Positions 6,238 through 14,765 of a stretch of 42,532 bases of DNA are shown here, one piece after another; positions within the stretch are counted from its first letter, which is position 1, and each line of letters begins with the position of its first letter. Location of the stretch: NCBI GenBank assembly GCA_047632595.1, contig JBLIDK010000015.1, positions 1 through 42,532 of the forward strand, given 5' to 3'. The position numbers were made by a program, and so were the translations under genes. This stretch comes from JBLIDK01 sp047632595. Its GTDB lineage: Bacteria; Bacteroidota; Bacteroidia; Sphingobacteriales; Sphingobacteriaceae. The notes below the pieces were generated by a model that had not been told where the DNA came from, searched no databases, and saw only the letters and a list, made by a program, of their open reading frames with translations.

Positions 6238-8676
6238 TTAATTTAAGCTTTCTTCTAATTGAGTTAAATGTAATTCTAATGAATGTTCATCGGGAATTAA
6301 CACATCTCGCGCCTTACTTCCTTCAAAATTACCCACAATACCAGCAGCTTCCAATTGGTCAATTATTCTACCCGCTCTGTTATAACCAATTTTCAACTTT
6401 CGTTGGATTAGTGAGGTACTTCCTTGTTGGTTTTGAACCACAACAATTGCTGCATCTCTGAACATCATGTCTTTATCCTTTAGATCAACCTGCCCTGGGG
6501 ATGTAGATGCAGATTCATCTATATATTCTGGTAATAAGAAGGCGTCTGAATAGCCTTGTTGGCCACCTACGTAGCTAACGATCTCTTCTACCTCGTGAGT
6601 ATCAACAAAAGCACATTGCAAACGTATCAAGTCATTTCCATCAGAAAACAACATGTCTCCACGACCAATTAGCTGATCGGCACCACCACTATCTAAAATA
6701 GTTCGTGAATCAATTTTTGAAGTTACTCTAAAGGCAATACGTGCCGGGAAGTTAGCCTTAATTGTACCTGTAATAATGTTTACCGAAGGTCTTTGCGTAG
6801 CAATTACTAAGTGAATACCAACAGCTCTTGCTAATTGGGCTAAACGTGCTATTGGCGTTTCCACCTCTTTTCCCGCTGTCATCATCATATCAGCAAACTC
6901 ATCCACAACCAAAACAATAAATGGCATGTACCTATGACCTTCTGTTGGGTTTAGCTTACGGTTAACAAACTTGGCATTGTACTCTTTTAGATTACGAACA
7001 CTTGCATCTTTTAACAAGTTATACCGAGTATCCATTTCAATACACAATGAGTTCAATGTAGCAACAACCTTATTAGTATCTGTAATAATAGCTTCATCTT
7101 CTCCTGGTAATTTCGCCAAAAAGTGTCGTTCTATTTTTTTATAGATGCTTAATTCAACCTTTTTAGGATCTACCAACACCAATTTAAGTTGCGATGGGTG
7201 CTTTTTGTAGATAAGAGAAAGTAATAAGGTGTTAATCCCAACCGACTTACCTTGACCAGTAGCACCAGCTATTAATAGGTGAGGCATTTTAGCTAAATCG
7301 GTAATGAAAACCTCATTACTAATAGTTTTACCTAAAGCAATAGGAAGGTCCATTTTACTTATTTTGAACTTTTCAGTTGCTAAAACCGACTTCAACCCAA
7401 CAATTTCAGGATTTTGGTTTGGCACTTCAATACCAATTGTACCTTTTCCAGGAATTGGAGCAATAATACGAATCCCCAATGCAGCTAAACTAAGAGCAAT
7501 ATCATCTTCTAAATTTTTAATTTTTGAAATCCTAACTCCCGCTGCTGGTACAATCTCGTATAGCGTAACAGTTGGTCCAATGGTTGCTTTTATTTTTGCA
7601 ATATCAATTTTATAGTGACCTAAGGTCTCCACAATTTTGTTTTTATTCTCTTCTAACTCCTCTTGACTAACTTTAATCTTATCCTTTCCGTACTCATCTA
7701 ATAAGTCAACCGTTGGATGCTTGTAATTACTTAGGTCTAATTTAGGATCATACTCACCGTATTCTGCTACAACACTATCAGAAGTTACTTCTTCTTCCTT
7801 TACTGTTTCTTCCAGCTCAATTTCTAGCTCTGGAATCTCATCGGTTTTCTCTTCTATTAGCTTTTCTACTTTAACAACTTCTTCAAAGTCATCCTCTTCC
7901 AAGCCATTTTCAATTTCCAACGACTTAGTAAATTCATCAGGATTTTTTTCAGTGGTAAGTTCTATTCCATCAACAGATTCTTTCTCTTCTTCTGGAGTAA
8001 GAGCAAGTTCTTCATCATATTCAGAAGTTAATTCTTTATTGGTATCAGTACCTATAAAGTTTGGTATTCCAAGTTTTTTGAAATCTAAATTAAAGGCCAC
8101 AACTAAAAAGCTAAACAACACAAAAAGTATAAATACTCCAGTTCCAATCACTCCAATAAAGGAATTAAACCAATTATTAATTACCACCCCAAAGTTTCCA
8201 CTTAAATAATCAGGAATTGAAGGTATTGCGTTCTCAAAAAAGCCAAAGAAAATTGATGTAAAAAATAAGGTGAATGCACCGTAAAATATTGATTTGCTTA
8301 TTGGATGAATTTTAAAATCTATTAGCAATCGTAATCCGAAAATGGACAATAAATACACTACTACAAAAGATGAAATCCCAAACCAGCGATAAAGGAACAA
8401 ATGGCTTAACCATGCACCCATAGATCCTAGCCAATTTTCAACTTTATTGGCTTCTACATTAGCTAATAAGCTGCCGTCTACTTCTTTTACCACATCAAAG
8501 TCGGCCTTACCAGTAAATAAGTAAGAAACAAATGATACACAAAGTATTACACTCAATAAAATGCAAAAAAGTCCAAGTATTTTGGTGAATTTTTCATTTT
8601 TAAACGAACCCAGCTTCAAATTAATTTTTGAAGCAGGTTGTTTTTTAGAAGATTTGAATTTATTGCCTGTAGGCAT
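6238..8676 (-). CDS. ftsK: DNA translocase FtsK
   Basis: 812 residues in the usual three parts. The N-terminal region has about four or five membrane segments between residues 35 and 195. A long acidic linker, about residues 210-320, is full of E and D. Then comes the motor. The motor shows Walker A GATGQGKSVGIN (around residues 466-480), Walker B FIVLVVDEFADMMM, IATQRPSVNIITG and RIAFRVTSKIDSRTILD. The C-terminus is the gamma winged-helix domain (QGSTSLIQRKLKIGYNRAGRIID) that reads polar chromosome motifs. FtsK pumps the chromosome termini through the division septum and activates XerCD recombination. No frameshift or missing motif. The upstream 285 bases hold no clear TAnnTTTG box. Confidence 0.97.
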   Translation of the reverse strand: MPTGNKFKSSKKQPASKINLKLGSFKNEKFTKILGLFCILLSVILCVSFVSYLFTGKADFDVVKEVDGSLLANVEANKVENWLGSMGAWLSHLFLYRWFGISSFVVVYLLSIFGLRLLIDFKIHPISKSIFYGAFTLFFTSIFFGFFENAIPSIPDYLSGNFGVVINNWFNSFIGVIGTGVFILFVLFSFLVVAFNLDFKKLGIPNFIGTDTNKELTSEYDEELALTPEEEKESVDGIELTTEKNPDEFTKSLEIENGLEEDDFEEVVKVEKLIEEKTDEIPELEIELEETVKEEEVTSDSVVAEYGEYDPKLDLSNYKHPTVDLLDEYGKDKIKVSQEELEENKNKIVETLGHYKIDIAKIKATIGPTVTLYEIVPAAGVRISKIKNLEDDIALSLAALGIRIIAPIPGKGTIGIEVPNQNPEIVGLKSVLATEKFKISKMDLPIALGKTISNEVFITDLAKMPHLLIAGATGQGKSVGINTLLLSLIYKKHPSQLKLVLVDPKKVELSIYKKIERHFLAKLPGEDEAIITDTNKVVATLNSLCIEMDTRYNLLKDASVRNLKEYNAKFVNRKLNPTEGHRYMPFIVLVVDEFADMMMTAGKEVETPIARLAQLARAVGIHLVIATQRPSVNIITGTIKANFPARIAFRVTSKIDSRTILDSGGADQLIGRGDMLFSDGNDLIRLQCAFVDTHEVEEIVSYVGGQQGYSDAFLLPEYIDESASTSPGQVDLKDKDMMFRDAAIVVVQNQQGSTSLIQRKLKIGYNRAGRIIDQLEAAGIVGNFEGSKARDVLIPDEHSLELHLTQLEESLN

Positions 8677-8825
8677 AAATGATTTTTTTGTATTAAATGA
8701 ATCGTAAATAGTAATTACTCACAACGAACAAAATAAACAAAGTATTTTGTTCTTTTCATCATTGATTTATCCCCATATGCGCAAAACTTTAAAACAGCTT
8801 AAGGTTTTAATTCGATTCGCAAGTC

Positions 8826-8909
8826 AAGGAAAGTATTTAACATTCTATTTGTGAGCAGTATATATCCATTTTACATTAAAATATTTTCTAGTTTTAAAGG
8901 AAAGTATTT
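8826..8909. repeat. 13-base direct repeat in the ftsK-mpl intergenic region
   Basis: AAGGAAAGTATTT occurs at 8826-8838 and 8897-8909, 71 bases apart, in the AT-rich 285-base gap (8677-8961) upstream of ftsK. Function unknown; possibly chance in AT-rich DNA. Confidence 0.35.
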
Positions 8910-8961
8910 GATGATAAATTATTGTAATTGGTAGATATAACTGTAATTATCTATATAGCTT

Positions 8962-10320
8962 TTAGTTTAACAACTCTTTGCCAAACTTATTGAGATCTAT
9001 ACCATCAAAATTTCCTGAACTCATTAACAACAAATTCTTATCAGTATAAGTTAAGCTTTTCAAATAATTAATTAGCAAAAAAGAGTCGGTAAACACCTTT
9101 AAACCTTCCTTTTTAAAGGCAGCTTCAACCTCTTTTTCATTAATATTTTCTAACTTTTTATGACTAAGTGTATGTGGGTTGTAGTAAACTATTGCTTCAT
9201 CTGCTGCTTCCATTGTGCCCCCATATTCCTGTAAGAAAGTCTTGGTTAAACTACTAAACGTATGCAGTTCCATACACGCTATCAAATATCTTTTTGGCAA
9301 TTTTGCTTTTACTGCACTTGTTGTTGCTTTAAGTTTACTTGGCGAATGGGCAAAATCTTTATAAACGGCACTGTTCTTTGTTTCTTCAATTAATTCTAAG
9401 CGTTTTGAGGCTCCAGTAAATGAACCTATCGCAATTAAAAACAGTTTAGGACTAACACCTAATGCCGTGCAAACCAATATTGCAGCTTGCATGTTTTGCA
9501 AATTATGGTCCCCAAAAACCTGAATTGGATAATCAATATTCTGATAAACAACAACTTGATTCATGTCACGATATTCAGATCTTAACTCTGTATACCCAAT
9601 AAATTTTATATCCTTTCGAGTTGAATTAGTTACTATCTCAAAGTTATATCTGTCTTTAATGTAATAATAGACAACTGCTTTTTCATCTAGGCTTTCAATA
9701 AATAATTCAAACTGTTTTACATAGTCTGCCATTGTTGGAAACACATTAATATGATCCCATGCTATGCCATTTAACACAGCAACATTTCCTTTATAAAGAT
9801 GAAATTTTGGCCGTGGGTCTATAGGAGAACTTAAGTATTCATCACCCTCTAAAATAGCAGTTTTTGCATCGCTCAATTGAACCATACAATCATATCCTTC
9901 AAGCTGAGCGCCTACTAAATAATCTACATTTAGGTTTACTTCCTTTAAAACGTGTAATATCATTGAGGTGATGGTAGTTTTCCCATGACTTCCACCAATT
10001 ACTACCCTATTTTTACGCTTACATTGTTCGTAAACATACTCAGGGTAGGAGTAAATTGGAATATTCTGCTTTTTTGCTTCTAGCAATTCTGGATTATCTG
10101 CTCGAGCATGCATTCCTACAATCACCGCATCAAGTTGACCGTGAATATTATTTTTATCCCAACCAATTTTAGCCGGTAGTATATTGAATTTTAGTAACCT
10201 CGATTTTGAAGGTTCTACAATTTCGTCATCCGACCCGGTAATATGATAGCCTTTGATTTTTAGCGCTATAGCTAAATTATGCATGGCGCTACCTCCTATT
10301 GCTATAAAATGAACATTCAT
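8962..10320 (-). CDS. mpl: Mur ligase family protein, Mpl type (murein peptide ligase)
   Basis: 452 residues. The N-terminal domain begins MNVHFIAIGGSAMHNLAIAL with the GSDD motif, as in MurC/Mpl nucleotide-sugar binding. The central ATPase has the P-loop GGSHGKTTITSM, then LEGDEYLSSPIDPRPKFHLY and NGIAWDHINVFPT. The C-terminal domain has KDFAHSPSKLKATTSAV. The DEYLSS and DHINVFP segments fit Mpl better than MurC. Mpl joins recycled tripeptide L-Ala-gamma-D-Glu-meso-DAP to UDP-MurNAc in the cytosol. It lies alone between ftsK and a divergent peptidase gene. The start ATG at 10320 is supported by the conserved N-terminus. Confidence 0.88.
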   Translation of the reverse strand: MNVHFIAIGGSAMHNLAIALKIKGYHITGSDDEIVEPSKSRLLKFNILPAKIGWDKNNIHGQLDAVIVGMHARADNPELLEAKKQNIPIYSYPEYVYEQCKRKNRVVIGGSHGKTTITSMILHVLKEVNLNVDYLVGAQLEGYDCMVQLSDAKTAILEGDEYLSSPIDPRPKFHLYKGNVAVLNGIAWDHINVFPTMADYVKQFELFIESLDEKAVVYYYIKDRYNFEIVTNSTRKDIKFIGYTELRSEYRDMNQVVVYQNIDYPIQVFGDHNLQNMQAAILVCTALGVSPKLFLIAIGSFTGASKRLELIEETKNSAVYKDFAHSPSKLKATTSAVKAKLPKRYLIACMELHTFSSLTKTFLQEYGGTMEAADEAIVYYNPHTLSHKKLENINEKEVEAAFKKEGLKVFTDSFLLINYLKSLTYTDKNLLLMSSGNFDGIDLNKFGKELLN

Positions 10321-10405
10321 GGAGCCTAAGTTGCAAAATCATTTCAATAAATCTTTATTAAAAAATGAATATCCATTAAAATTTTAATCACATCAATAAC
10401 AACAT

Positions 10406-10413
10406 TACATTCG
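10406..10413 (+). promoter_or_regulatory. -7-like element just before the M42 peptidase start
   Basis: TACATTCG differs from TAnnTTTG at one base and is separated from the ATG at 10418 by exactly four bases (CCAA). If used, transcription would begin at or next to the start codon, giving a leaderless mRNA. Confidence 0.4.
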
Positions 10414-10417
10414 CCAA

Positions 10418-11329
10418 ATGCAATTATTAAAAGAAATGTGTGCCATTCATGCGCCTTCAGGAAATGAAGCAGCTATGACTGAGTTTGTACTAGATTATGT
10501 TAATAAAAACAAGAAATCGTTTAAGCATCAACCTGAAGTTTTTTCAGGTGGCCTTCTTCGTGACTGTGTTATTCTAAAATTTGGGAAGCCTCGAACTGCA
10601 ATTTTTGCTCATTTAGACAATATTGGTTTTACCGTTCGGTATGGTACCGAATTAGTTAAAATTGGTGGCCCAAAAGCCAAATCGGGTTACAAACTTCATG
10701 GTAAAGACAGCAAAGGTGATATAGTTTGCACCCTACTTTGCGATGAAAACGGTTCTCTACGCTATGATTTTGATCGAGAAATTGACCGAGGAACGAATCT
10801 GAGTTTTGTAAGTGACTTTAAAGAAACTGATGAGCTAATTACTTCTTGTTATATGGATAATCGCTTAGGAGTTTGGAGCGTATTAAAAGTTGCTGAAAAT
10901 TTAGAAGACGGTTTAATCGTTTTCTCTTGCTACGAAGAAGTTGGTGGTGGTTCTGTTTCCTTTTTAGGAAAATACATGTATGAAAATTTTGGGGTTGCAC
11001 AGGCCTTAATTTCTGATATAACTTGGACTACCGAAGGGGTAAAACATGGGGGGGGCGTAGCAATCTCTTTGCGAGATTCTGGTATTCCAAGAAGATCTTA
11101 CCTAGATAAAATTGTAGCTCTTGCCAATAAAAGCGGTGTGAAGTATCAATTAGAAGTTGAAAGCGCTGGTGGCAGTGATGGGAATGTACTTGCTGCAAGC
11201 CCTTACCCAATTGATTGGTGTTTTGTTGGAGCTCCTGAAGATAATGTTCATTCTCCCATTGAAACGGTAAACAAGAATGATATTACTGCCATGGTGGAAA
11301 TGTATAACTATCTTATGAAAAACCTTTAG
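10418..11329 (+). CDS. M42/M28-like metallo-aminopeptidase
   Basis: 303 residues, no signal peptide. It starts with LKEMCAIHAPSGNE, typical of M42 aminopeptidases. The probable metal and catalytic residues are visible: AHLDNIGF (His65, Asp67), YMDNRLG (Asp147), CYEEVGGGS (Glu173, Glu174), ISDITW (Asp200) and NVHSPIE (His278). These fit a co-catalytic two-metal site in a cytosolic peptidase that trims N-terminal residues from peptides. The predicted protein is somewhat shorter than typical M42 members, mainly in the middle dimerisation region. It is convergent with nadC, and its TAG overlaps the nadC stop by three bases. Confidence 0.85.
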   Translation: MQLLKEMCAIHAPSGNEAAMTEFVLDYVNKNKKSFKHQPEVFSGGLLRDCVILKFGKPRTAIFAHLDNIGFTVRYGTELVKIGGPKAKSGYKLHGKDSKGDIVCTLLCDENGSLRYDFDREIDRGTNLSFVSDFKETDELITSCYMDNRLGVWSVLKVAENLEDGLIVFSCYEEVGGGSVSFLGKYMYENFGVAQALISDITWTTEGVKHGGGVAISLRDSGIPRRSYLDKIVALANKSGVKYQLEVESAGGSDGNVLAASPYPIDWCFVGAPEDNVHSPIETVNKNDITAMVEMYNYLMKNL

Positions 11330-12177
11330 ATTATTAAGGACAGGTCTAAGCTTTTAACAGAGTGCGTTATTGCTCCCATTGATATAAAGTCTACCCCAGC
11401 ATCGGCATAAGCTTTACAATTATCTAAAGTAATTCCACCTGATGCTTCAGTTATAAATCGCTTGCCAATTAGTTGAACCGCTTCTTTTACCTCCTTAGGA
11501 GTAAAATTATCTAATAAAATTCTATCAACTTTTCCAACTTGCATTACAGATTCGAGTTCCATCATAGATCTTACCTCGATTTCTATTGGGATAGCTAGAT
11601 TCTGTATTTTTAAATAAGCAACTGAGTTCTGAATAGCTTGAATTATCCCGCCAGCGTAATCCACATGATTGTCTTTAATTAAAATCATATCGTATAAGCC
11701 AAAGCGATGATTCGTTCCACCCCCAGTTTTCACTGCCCATTTTTCTAAAAACCGGTATGCCGGAGTGGTTTTTCGAGTATCTAAAACCTTGGTGTTTGTG
11801 CCTTTTAAGAGTTGTGTTACTTTATTTGTGGTTGTTGCAACCCCACTAAGTCGTTGCATAAAGTTTAAAACAGTTCTTTCGGCAGTTAAAATGGCAACGG
11901 CATCACCACTAATTTTCATTATTTCATCACCAACTTGCACTAGATCACCATCTTTTTTCAAGCAATGAACTTTTAGCTTTGAATTGACTTTATTGAAAAT
12001 GTATTCACCTAATTCTACACCAGCAATAATTCCTTGCTCCTTAGCAATCATTACTGCACTTTCCTTTTTACCAGGTTCAATGCAGGCCAAAGAGGTATAA
12101 TCTCCGCCACCAATATCTTCAGTAAGTGCTAGGTTAAGCAATGTTTGAAATTCATTGCTCTTAAGATAATCTTCCAT
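11326..12177 (-). CDS. nadC: Nicotinate-nucleotide pyrophosphorylase (carboxylating) NadC
   Basis: 283 residues, the usual length. Quinolinate phosphoribosyltransferase converts quinolinate and PRPP to nicotinate mononucleotide, CO2 and PPi in de novo NAD synthesis. The family signatures are present: ERTVLNFMQRLSGVAT, DTRKTTPAYRFLEKWAVKTGG (the Arg/Lys-rich substrate site), HRFGLYDMILIKDNH, the IEIEV strand and EASGGITLDN near the C-terminus. It follows the DUF4783 gene by 3 bases and is probably co-transcribed with it. The stop codon overlaps that of the convergent peptidase. Confidence 0.96.
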   Translation of the reverse strand: MEDYLKSNEFQTLLNLALTEDIGGGDYTSLACIEPGKKESAVMIAKEQGIIAGVELGEYIFNKVNSKLKVHCLKKDGDLVQVGDEIMKISGDAVAILTAERTVLNFMQRLSGVATTTNKVTQLLKGTNTKVLDTRKTTPAYRFLEKWAVKTGGGTNHRFGLYDMILIKDNHVDYAGGIIQAIQNSVAYLKIQNLAIPIEIEVRSMMELESVMQVGKVDRILLDNFTPKEVKEAVQLIGKRFITEASGGITLDNCKAYADAGVDFISMGAITHSVKSLDLSLII

Positions 12178-12180
12178 AAT

Positions 12181-12570
12181 CTAAATTTCAAAACGCATTT
12201 CTCGAACCAACAATTTGTTGTTAGTATCTGGTTTGAGATAAAAATAACAAGAGATTTTCTTACTTTTAGAAGTGTATTCACCTATAGCAAAATGAATTCC
12301 ATCTTTTGATTTTCCTTTATGTTTCCATACAAAAGATGTCTGAGGATAGTTTTTAAAATAAGTTTTAATCTCTTTCAAGGCATCCAATCTATTTAATACA
12401 CTTTCATCATCTTGAAAACAAACAACTACTTCCTCATGAATCAACACCGCAAATCCATCAAGATTATTGGTTTTGAATAAACTTTCAATCGAATCAAAAG
12501 TTGCTTGATTTGGCGTAAAGGCCATTGTTGTTACTGAAATAAGGGCTAATAAGAATAAACTTCTGACCAT
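12181..12570 (-). CDS. DUF4783-type exported protein
   Basis: 129 residues with an N-terminal signal peptide (MVRSLFLLALISVTTMAFT). The mature domain is an alpha+beta fold of the NTF2/SnoaL kind: DSIESLFKTNNLDGFAVL, KEIKTYFKNYPQTSF, then FAIGEYTSKSKKISCYFYL and a final VREMRFEI strand. This matches the small Bacteroidota family DUF4783, which is regularly found beside nadC and gpmI. Biochemical function unknown. It probably starts an operon with nadC (3-base gap) and diverges from gpmI with about 130 bases between. Confidence 0.82.
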   Translation of the reverse strand: MVRSLFLLALISVTTMAFTPNQATFDSIESLFKTNNLDGFAVLIHEEVVVCFQDDESVLNRLDALKEIKTYFKNYPQTSFVWKHKGKSKDGIHFAIGEYTSKSKKISCYFYLKPDTNNKLLVREMRFEI

Positions 12571-12687
12571 TTGATTTTAAATTTAGATGTGCAATTTATC
12601 AATTCTTATTTCCTAAGCGTTATAAAAAATACTGCAGTTTTCCACATTTGAATGGCAAAAAACGGAACAATCTACTTTCAATTATGT

Positions 12688-12695
12688 TACTTTTG
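12688..12695 (+). promoter_or_regulatory. -7 element four bases before the gpmI start
   Basis: TACTTTTG is an exact TAnnTTTG match, then CCTT, then the ATG at 12700. The predicted transcription start falls on or next to the A of the ATG. No -33 TTG at the usual distance. Confidence 0.5.
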
Positions 12696-12699
12696 CCTT

Positions 12700-14226
12700 A
12701 TGACCATTCAAAAAACAGCTTTATTAATTTTAGACGGTTGGGGTATTGGAACCAACCCAAAAATTGATGCTACTAAGGCTGCTAAAACTCCTTTCTTTGA
12801 CCATTTAATGGAAAGCTATTCCCATACAAAGCTTCATGCATGTGGCAAATATGTGGGTTTACCCGAAGGACAGATGGGTAATTCGGAGGTTGGGCACCTA
12901 AATATTGGTGCTGGTAGAGTGGTTTTTCAGGAATTAGCAAGAATTAATAACTCCATTAAAACAGGTGAATTTCAAAACAATAAAATTCTAATAAATCACC
13001 TTAAAAAAGCCAAAAATGAAGGTAGAAAGGTTCATTTTATTGGACTTTTAAGTGATGGTGGTGTGCATTCTCATCAAAATCACCTATATGCTTTATGCGA
13101 GATCGCCAAAGAGCTAGAAATACCCAACACCTACATTCATGCTTTTCTAGATGGTAGAGATACCGACCCAACAAATGGTAAAAAGTATGTTGCCCAACTT
13201 TTAGAGCACTGCGCCAAAACCAAGGTTCAATTAGCATCAATAATAGGACGATATTACGCAATGGATAGAGACCATCGCTGGGAACGAGTTAAAAAAGCTT
13301 ATGATTTACTTGTTTCGGGGATGGGAATTAGCACTACCGACCCAATTAAAACGATTAATGAGCAGTATTCTAAAGGCATAACCGACGAATTTATGGAGGC
13401 TATCTCTGTTTCAAAAGATACTAACTCCAATCCTATTACTATTGAAGCCAAAGACTTGGTTATTTGCTTTAATTTCAGAACAGATAGAGCGCGTCAACTA
13501 ATCACAGCCTTATGTCAAAAAGACATTCCAAATGCGGAAATGAAAAAGCTACCCTTGTCTGTAGTAACTTTTACTCAGTATGATGCAACTTTTAAGAATG
13601 TAGCGGTGCTTTTTACTAAAGACAATTTGAAAAACACTCTTGGCGAAGTGCTGTCAGACAATAATCTAAATCAGATTAGGATGGCTGAAACCGAGAAATA
13701 CCCTCATGTGACGTTTTTCTTTTCAGGAGGACGTGAACACCCCTTTGTTGGTGAAAAACGAATCTTAAAAAACTCACCAAAAGTGGCAACCTATGATTTG
13801 CAACCAGAAATGAGTGCAATGGAACTTACTGAATCGCTAAAAGTGGAATTTTCGAAACAAAATGCACATTTCATTTGTCTAAATTTTGCAAATCCTGATA
13901 TGGTTGGACATACTGGAGTGTTTGATGCCGTAGTAAAGTCATGTGAAACCGTTGATACTTGCTTAAAAGAAGTAGTAACAAGCGGACTGGAAAACGGTTA
14001 TCAATTTATTGTTATTGCAGATCACGGTAATGCCGATTTCATGCTAAACGAAGATGGTTCTCCAAATACTGCACACAGCTTAAACTTGGTTCCATGTATT
14101 GCCATCGGTGACAACCTTAAGCTACAACAAGTTCAAGGTAAACTAGCTGATGTAGCACCTACAATATTGGAAATAATGGGTGTTAAGCAACCTAAAGAAA
14201 TGACTGGAAAGTCTCTATTAAATTAA
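12700..14226 (+). CDS. gpmI: 2,3-bisphosphoglycerate-independent phosphoglycerate mutase
   Basis: Start placed at 12700 (MTIQKTALLILDGWGIG), which is where the family begins; an in-frame ATG at 12652 would add 16 residues and lies upstream of the predicted -7 box. The product is 508 residues, normal for GpmI. The two-manganese site and catalytic Ser are visible: ILDGWG (Asp12), GQMGNSEVGHLNIGAG (Ser62), FLDGRDTDP, GRYYAMDRDHRW, FNFRTDRARQ, NFANPDMVGHTG and IADHGNADFM. It interconverts 3- and 2-phosphoglycerate in glycolysis. A lipoprotein gene follows 2 bases after the stop. Confidence 0.97.
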   Translation: MTIQKTALLILDGWGIGTNPKIDATKAAKTPFFDHLMESYSHTKLHACGKYVGLPEGQMGNSEVGHLNIGAGRVVFQELARINNSIKTGEFQNNKILINHLKKAKNEGRKVHFIGLLSDGGVHSHQNHLYALCEIAKELEIPNTYIHAFLDGRDTDPTNGKKYVAQLLEHCAKTKVQLASIIGRYYAMDRDHRWERVKKAYDLLVSGMGISTTDPIKTINEQYSKGITDEFMEAISVSKDTNSNPITIEAKDLVICFNFRTDRARQLITALCQKDIPNAEMKKLPLSVVTFTQYDATFKNVAVLFTKDNLKNTLGEVLSDNNLNQIRMAETEKYPHVTFFFSGGREHPFVGEKRILKNSPKVATYDLQPEMSAMELTESLKVEFSKQNAHFICLNFANPDMVGHTGVFDAVVKSCETVDTCLKEVVTSGLENGYQFIVIADHGNADFMLNEDGSPNTAHSLNLVPCIAIGDNLKLQQVQGKLADVAPTILEIMGVKQPKEMTGKSLLN

Positions 14227-14228
14227 TT

Positions 14229-14765
14229 ATGAAATATACTCTTATTTTTTTGACTGCCTTAATCTTAGCTGGATGTTCTTCAAGCCCAATATCTACTGAA
14301 AAGGATTTGTTTTTTAGTATTTCTGACTACTTCAAAGCAGAGATTCAACGTTTAGAAAATGAAAAACCTCAAATCGCCAAAAAAATCACTAAGGACGGTA
14401 TTGAAGAGAGTATTCAAACCATTAAAAGCTGGGACAAAGAGTTAAAAGTATTTATAAAATCGGATATAAACAAAGCGGCTTGGCGCGATTTATATTCTGT
14501 TGACACAGTTATTGATAGTGGCTCAAAAACCATTACTTATGTCAGTACAGACAAGAGTATTCAAGTAAAAAAGGTTGTTGTGAAGTTTAGCAAATCGGAA
14601 GTTAAGAGCATAACTATTCAATCATCAGAGAAAAATCCACTTTATGATTCTAGTACGGATTTATTTTACGCAGCCGACAGCTTTTATACAGTTAGAAATA
14701 AACAAAAAGTAAGACTAATAGGAAAAACTGAGTTTTTTGTAGAAACTCAGTTTTTCTCTAATTAA
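14229..14765 (+). CDS. Lipoprotein of unknown function downstream of gpmI
   Basis: 178 residues with a clear lipobox (LILAGC, Cys16) followed by SSSP, so probably outer-membrane anchored. The mature domain has an N-terminal helix (LFFSISDYFKAEIQRLENE), then alternating charged strands (ITYVSTDKSIQVKKVVVKF). I do not recognise a family. It lies 2 bases after gpmI and is almost surely co-transcribed with it. The last 14 or so codons contain a 13-bp perfect inverted repeat (14723-14755), which also explains the near-duplicate peptide KTEFF / ETQFF. The stop TAA shares a palindromic TTAA with the convergent M20 peptidase. Confidence 0.8.
   Translation: MKYTLIFLTALILAGCSSSPISTEKDLFFSISDYFKAEIQRLENEKPQIAKKITKDGIEESIQTIKSWDKELKVFIKSDINKAAWRDLYSVDTVIDSGSKTITYVSTDKSIQVKKVVVKFSKSEVKSITIQSSEKNPLYDSSTDLFYAADSFYTVRNKQKVRLIGKTEFFVETQFFSN
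14723..14755. terminator. Bidirectional terminator inside the end of the lipoprotein gene
   Basis: Perfect 13-bp stem (14723-14735 with 14743-14755, arm AAAAACTGAGTTT) with a 7-base loop. On the plus strand it ends in TTTTT, and on the minus strand in TTTTT from the opposite A-run, so it can serve gpmI-lipoprotein and the convergent M20 gene. It lies within coding sequence: the plus-strand stop codon comes 8 bases after it. Confidence 0.75.

Noticed and set aside
12652..12699. Longer start of gpmI
   Set aside because: Extra 16 residues are absent from the family and lie upstream of or on the -7 box.
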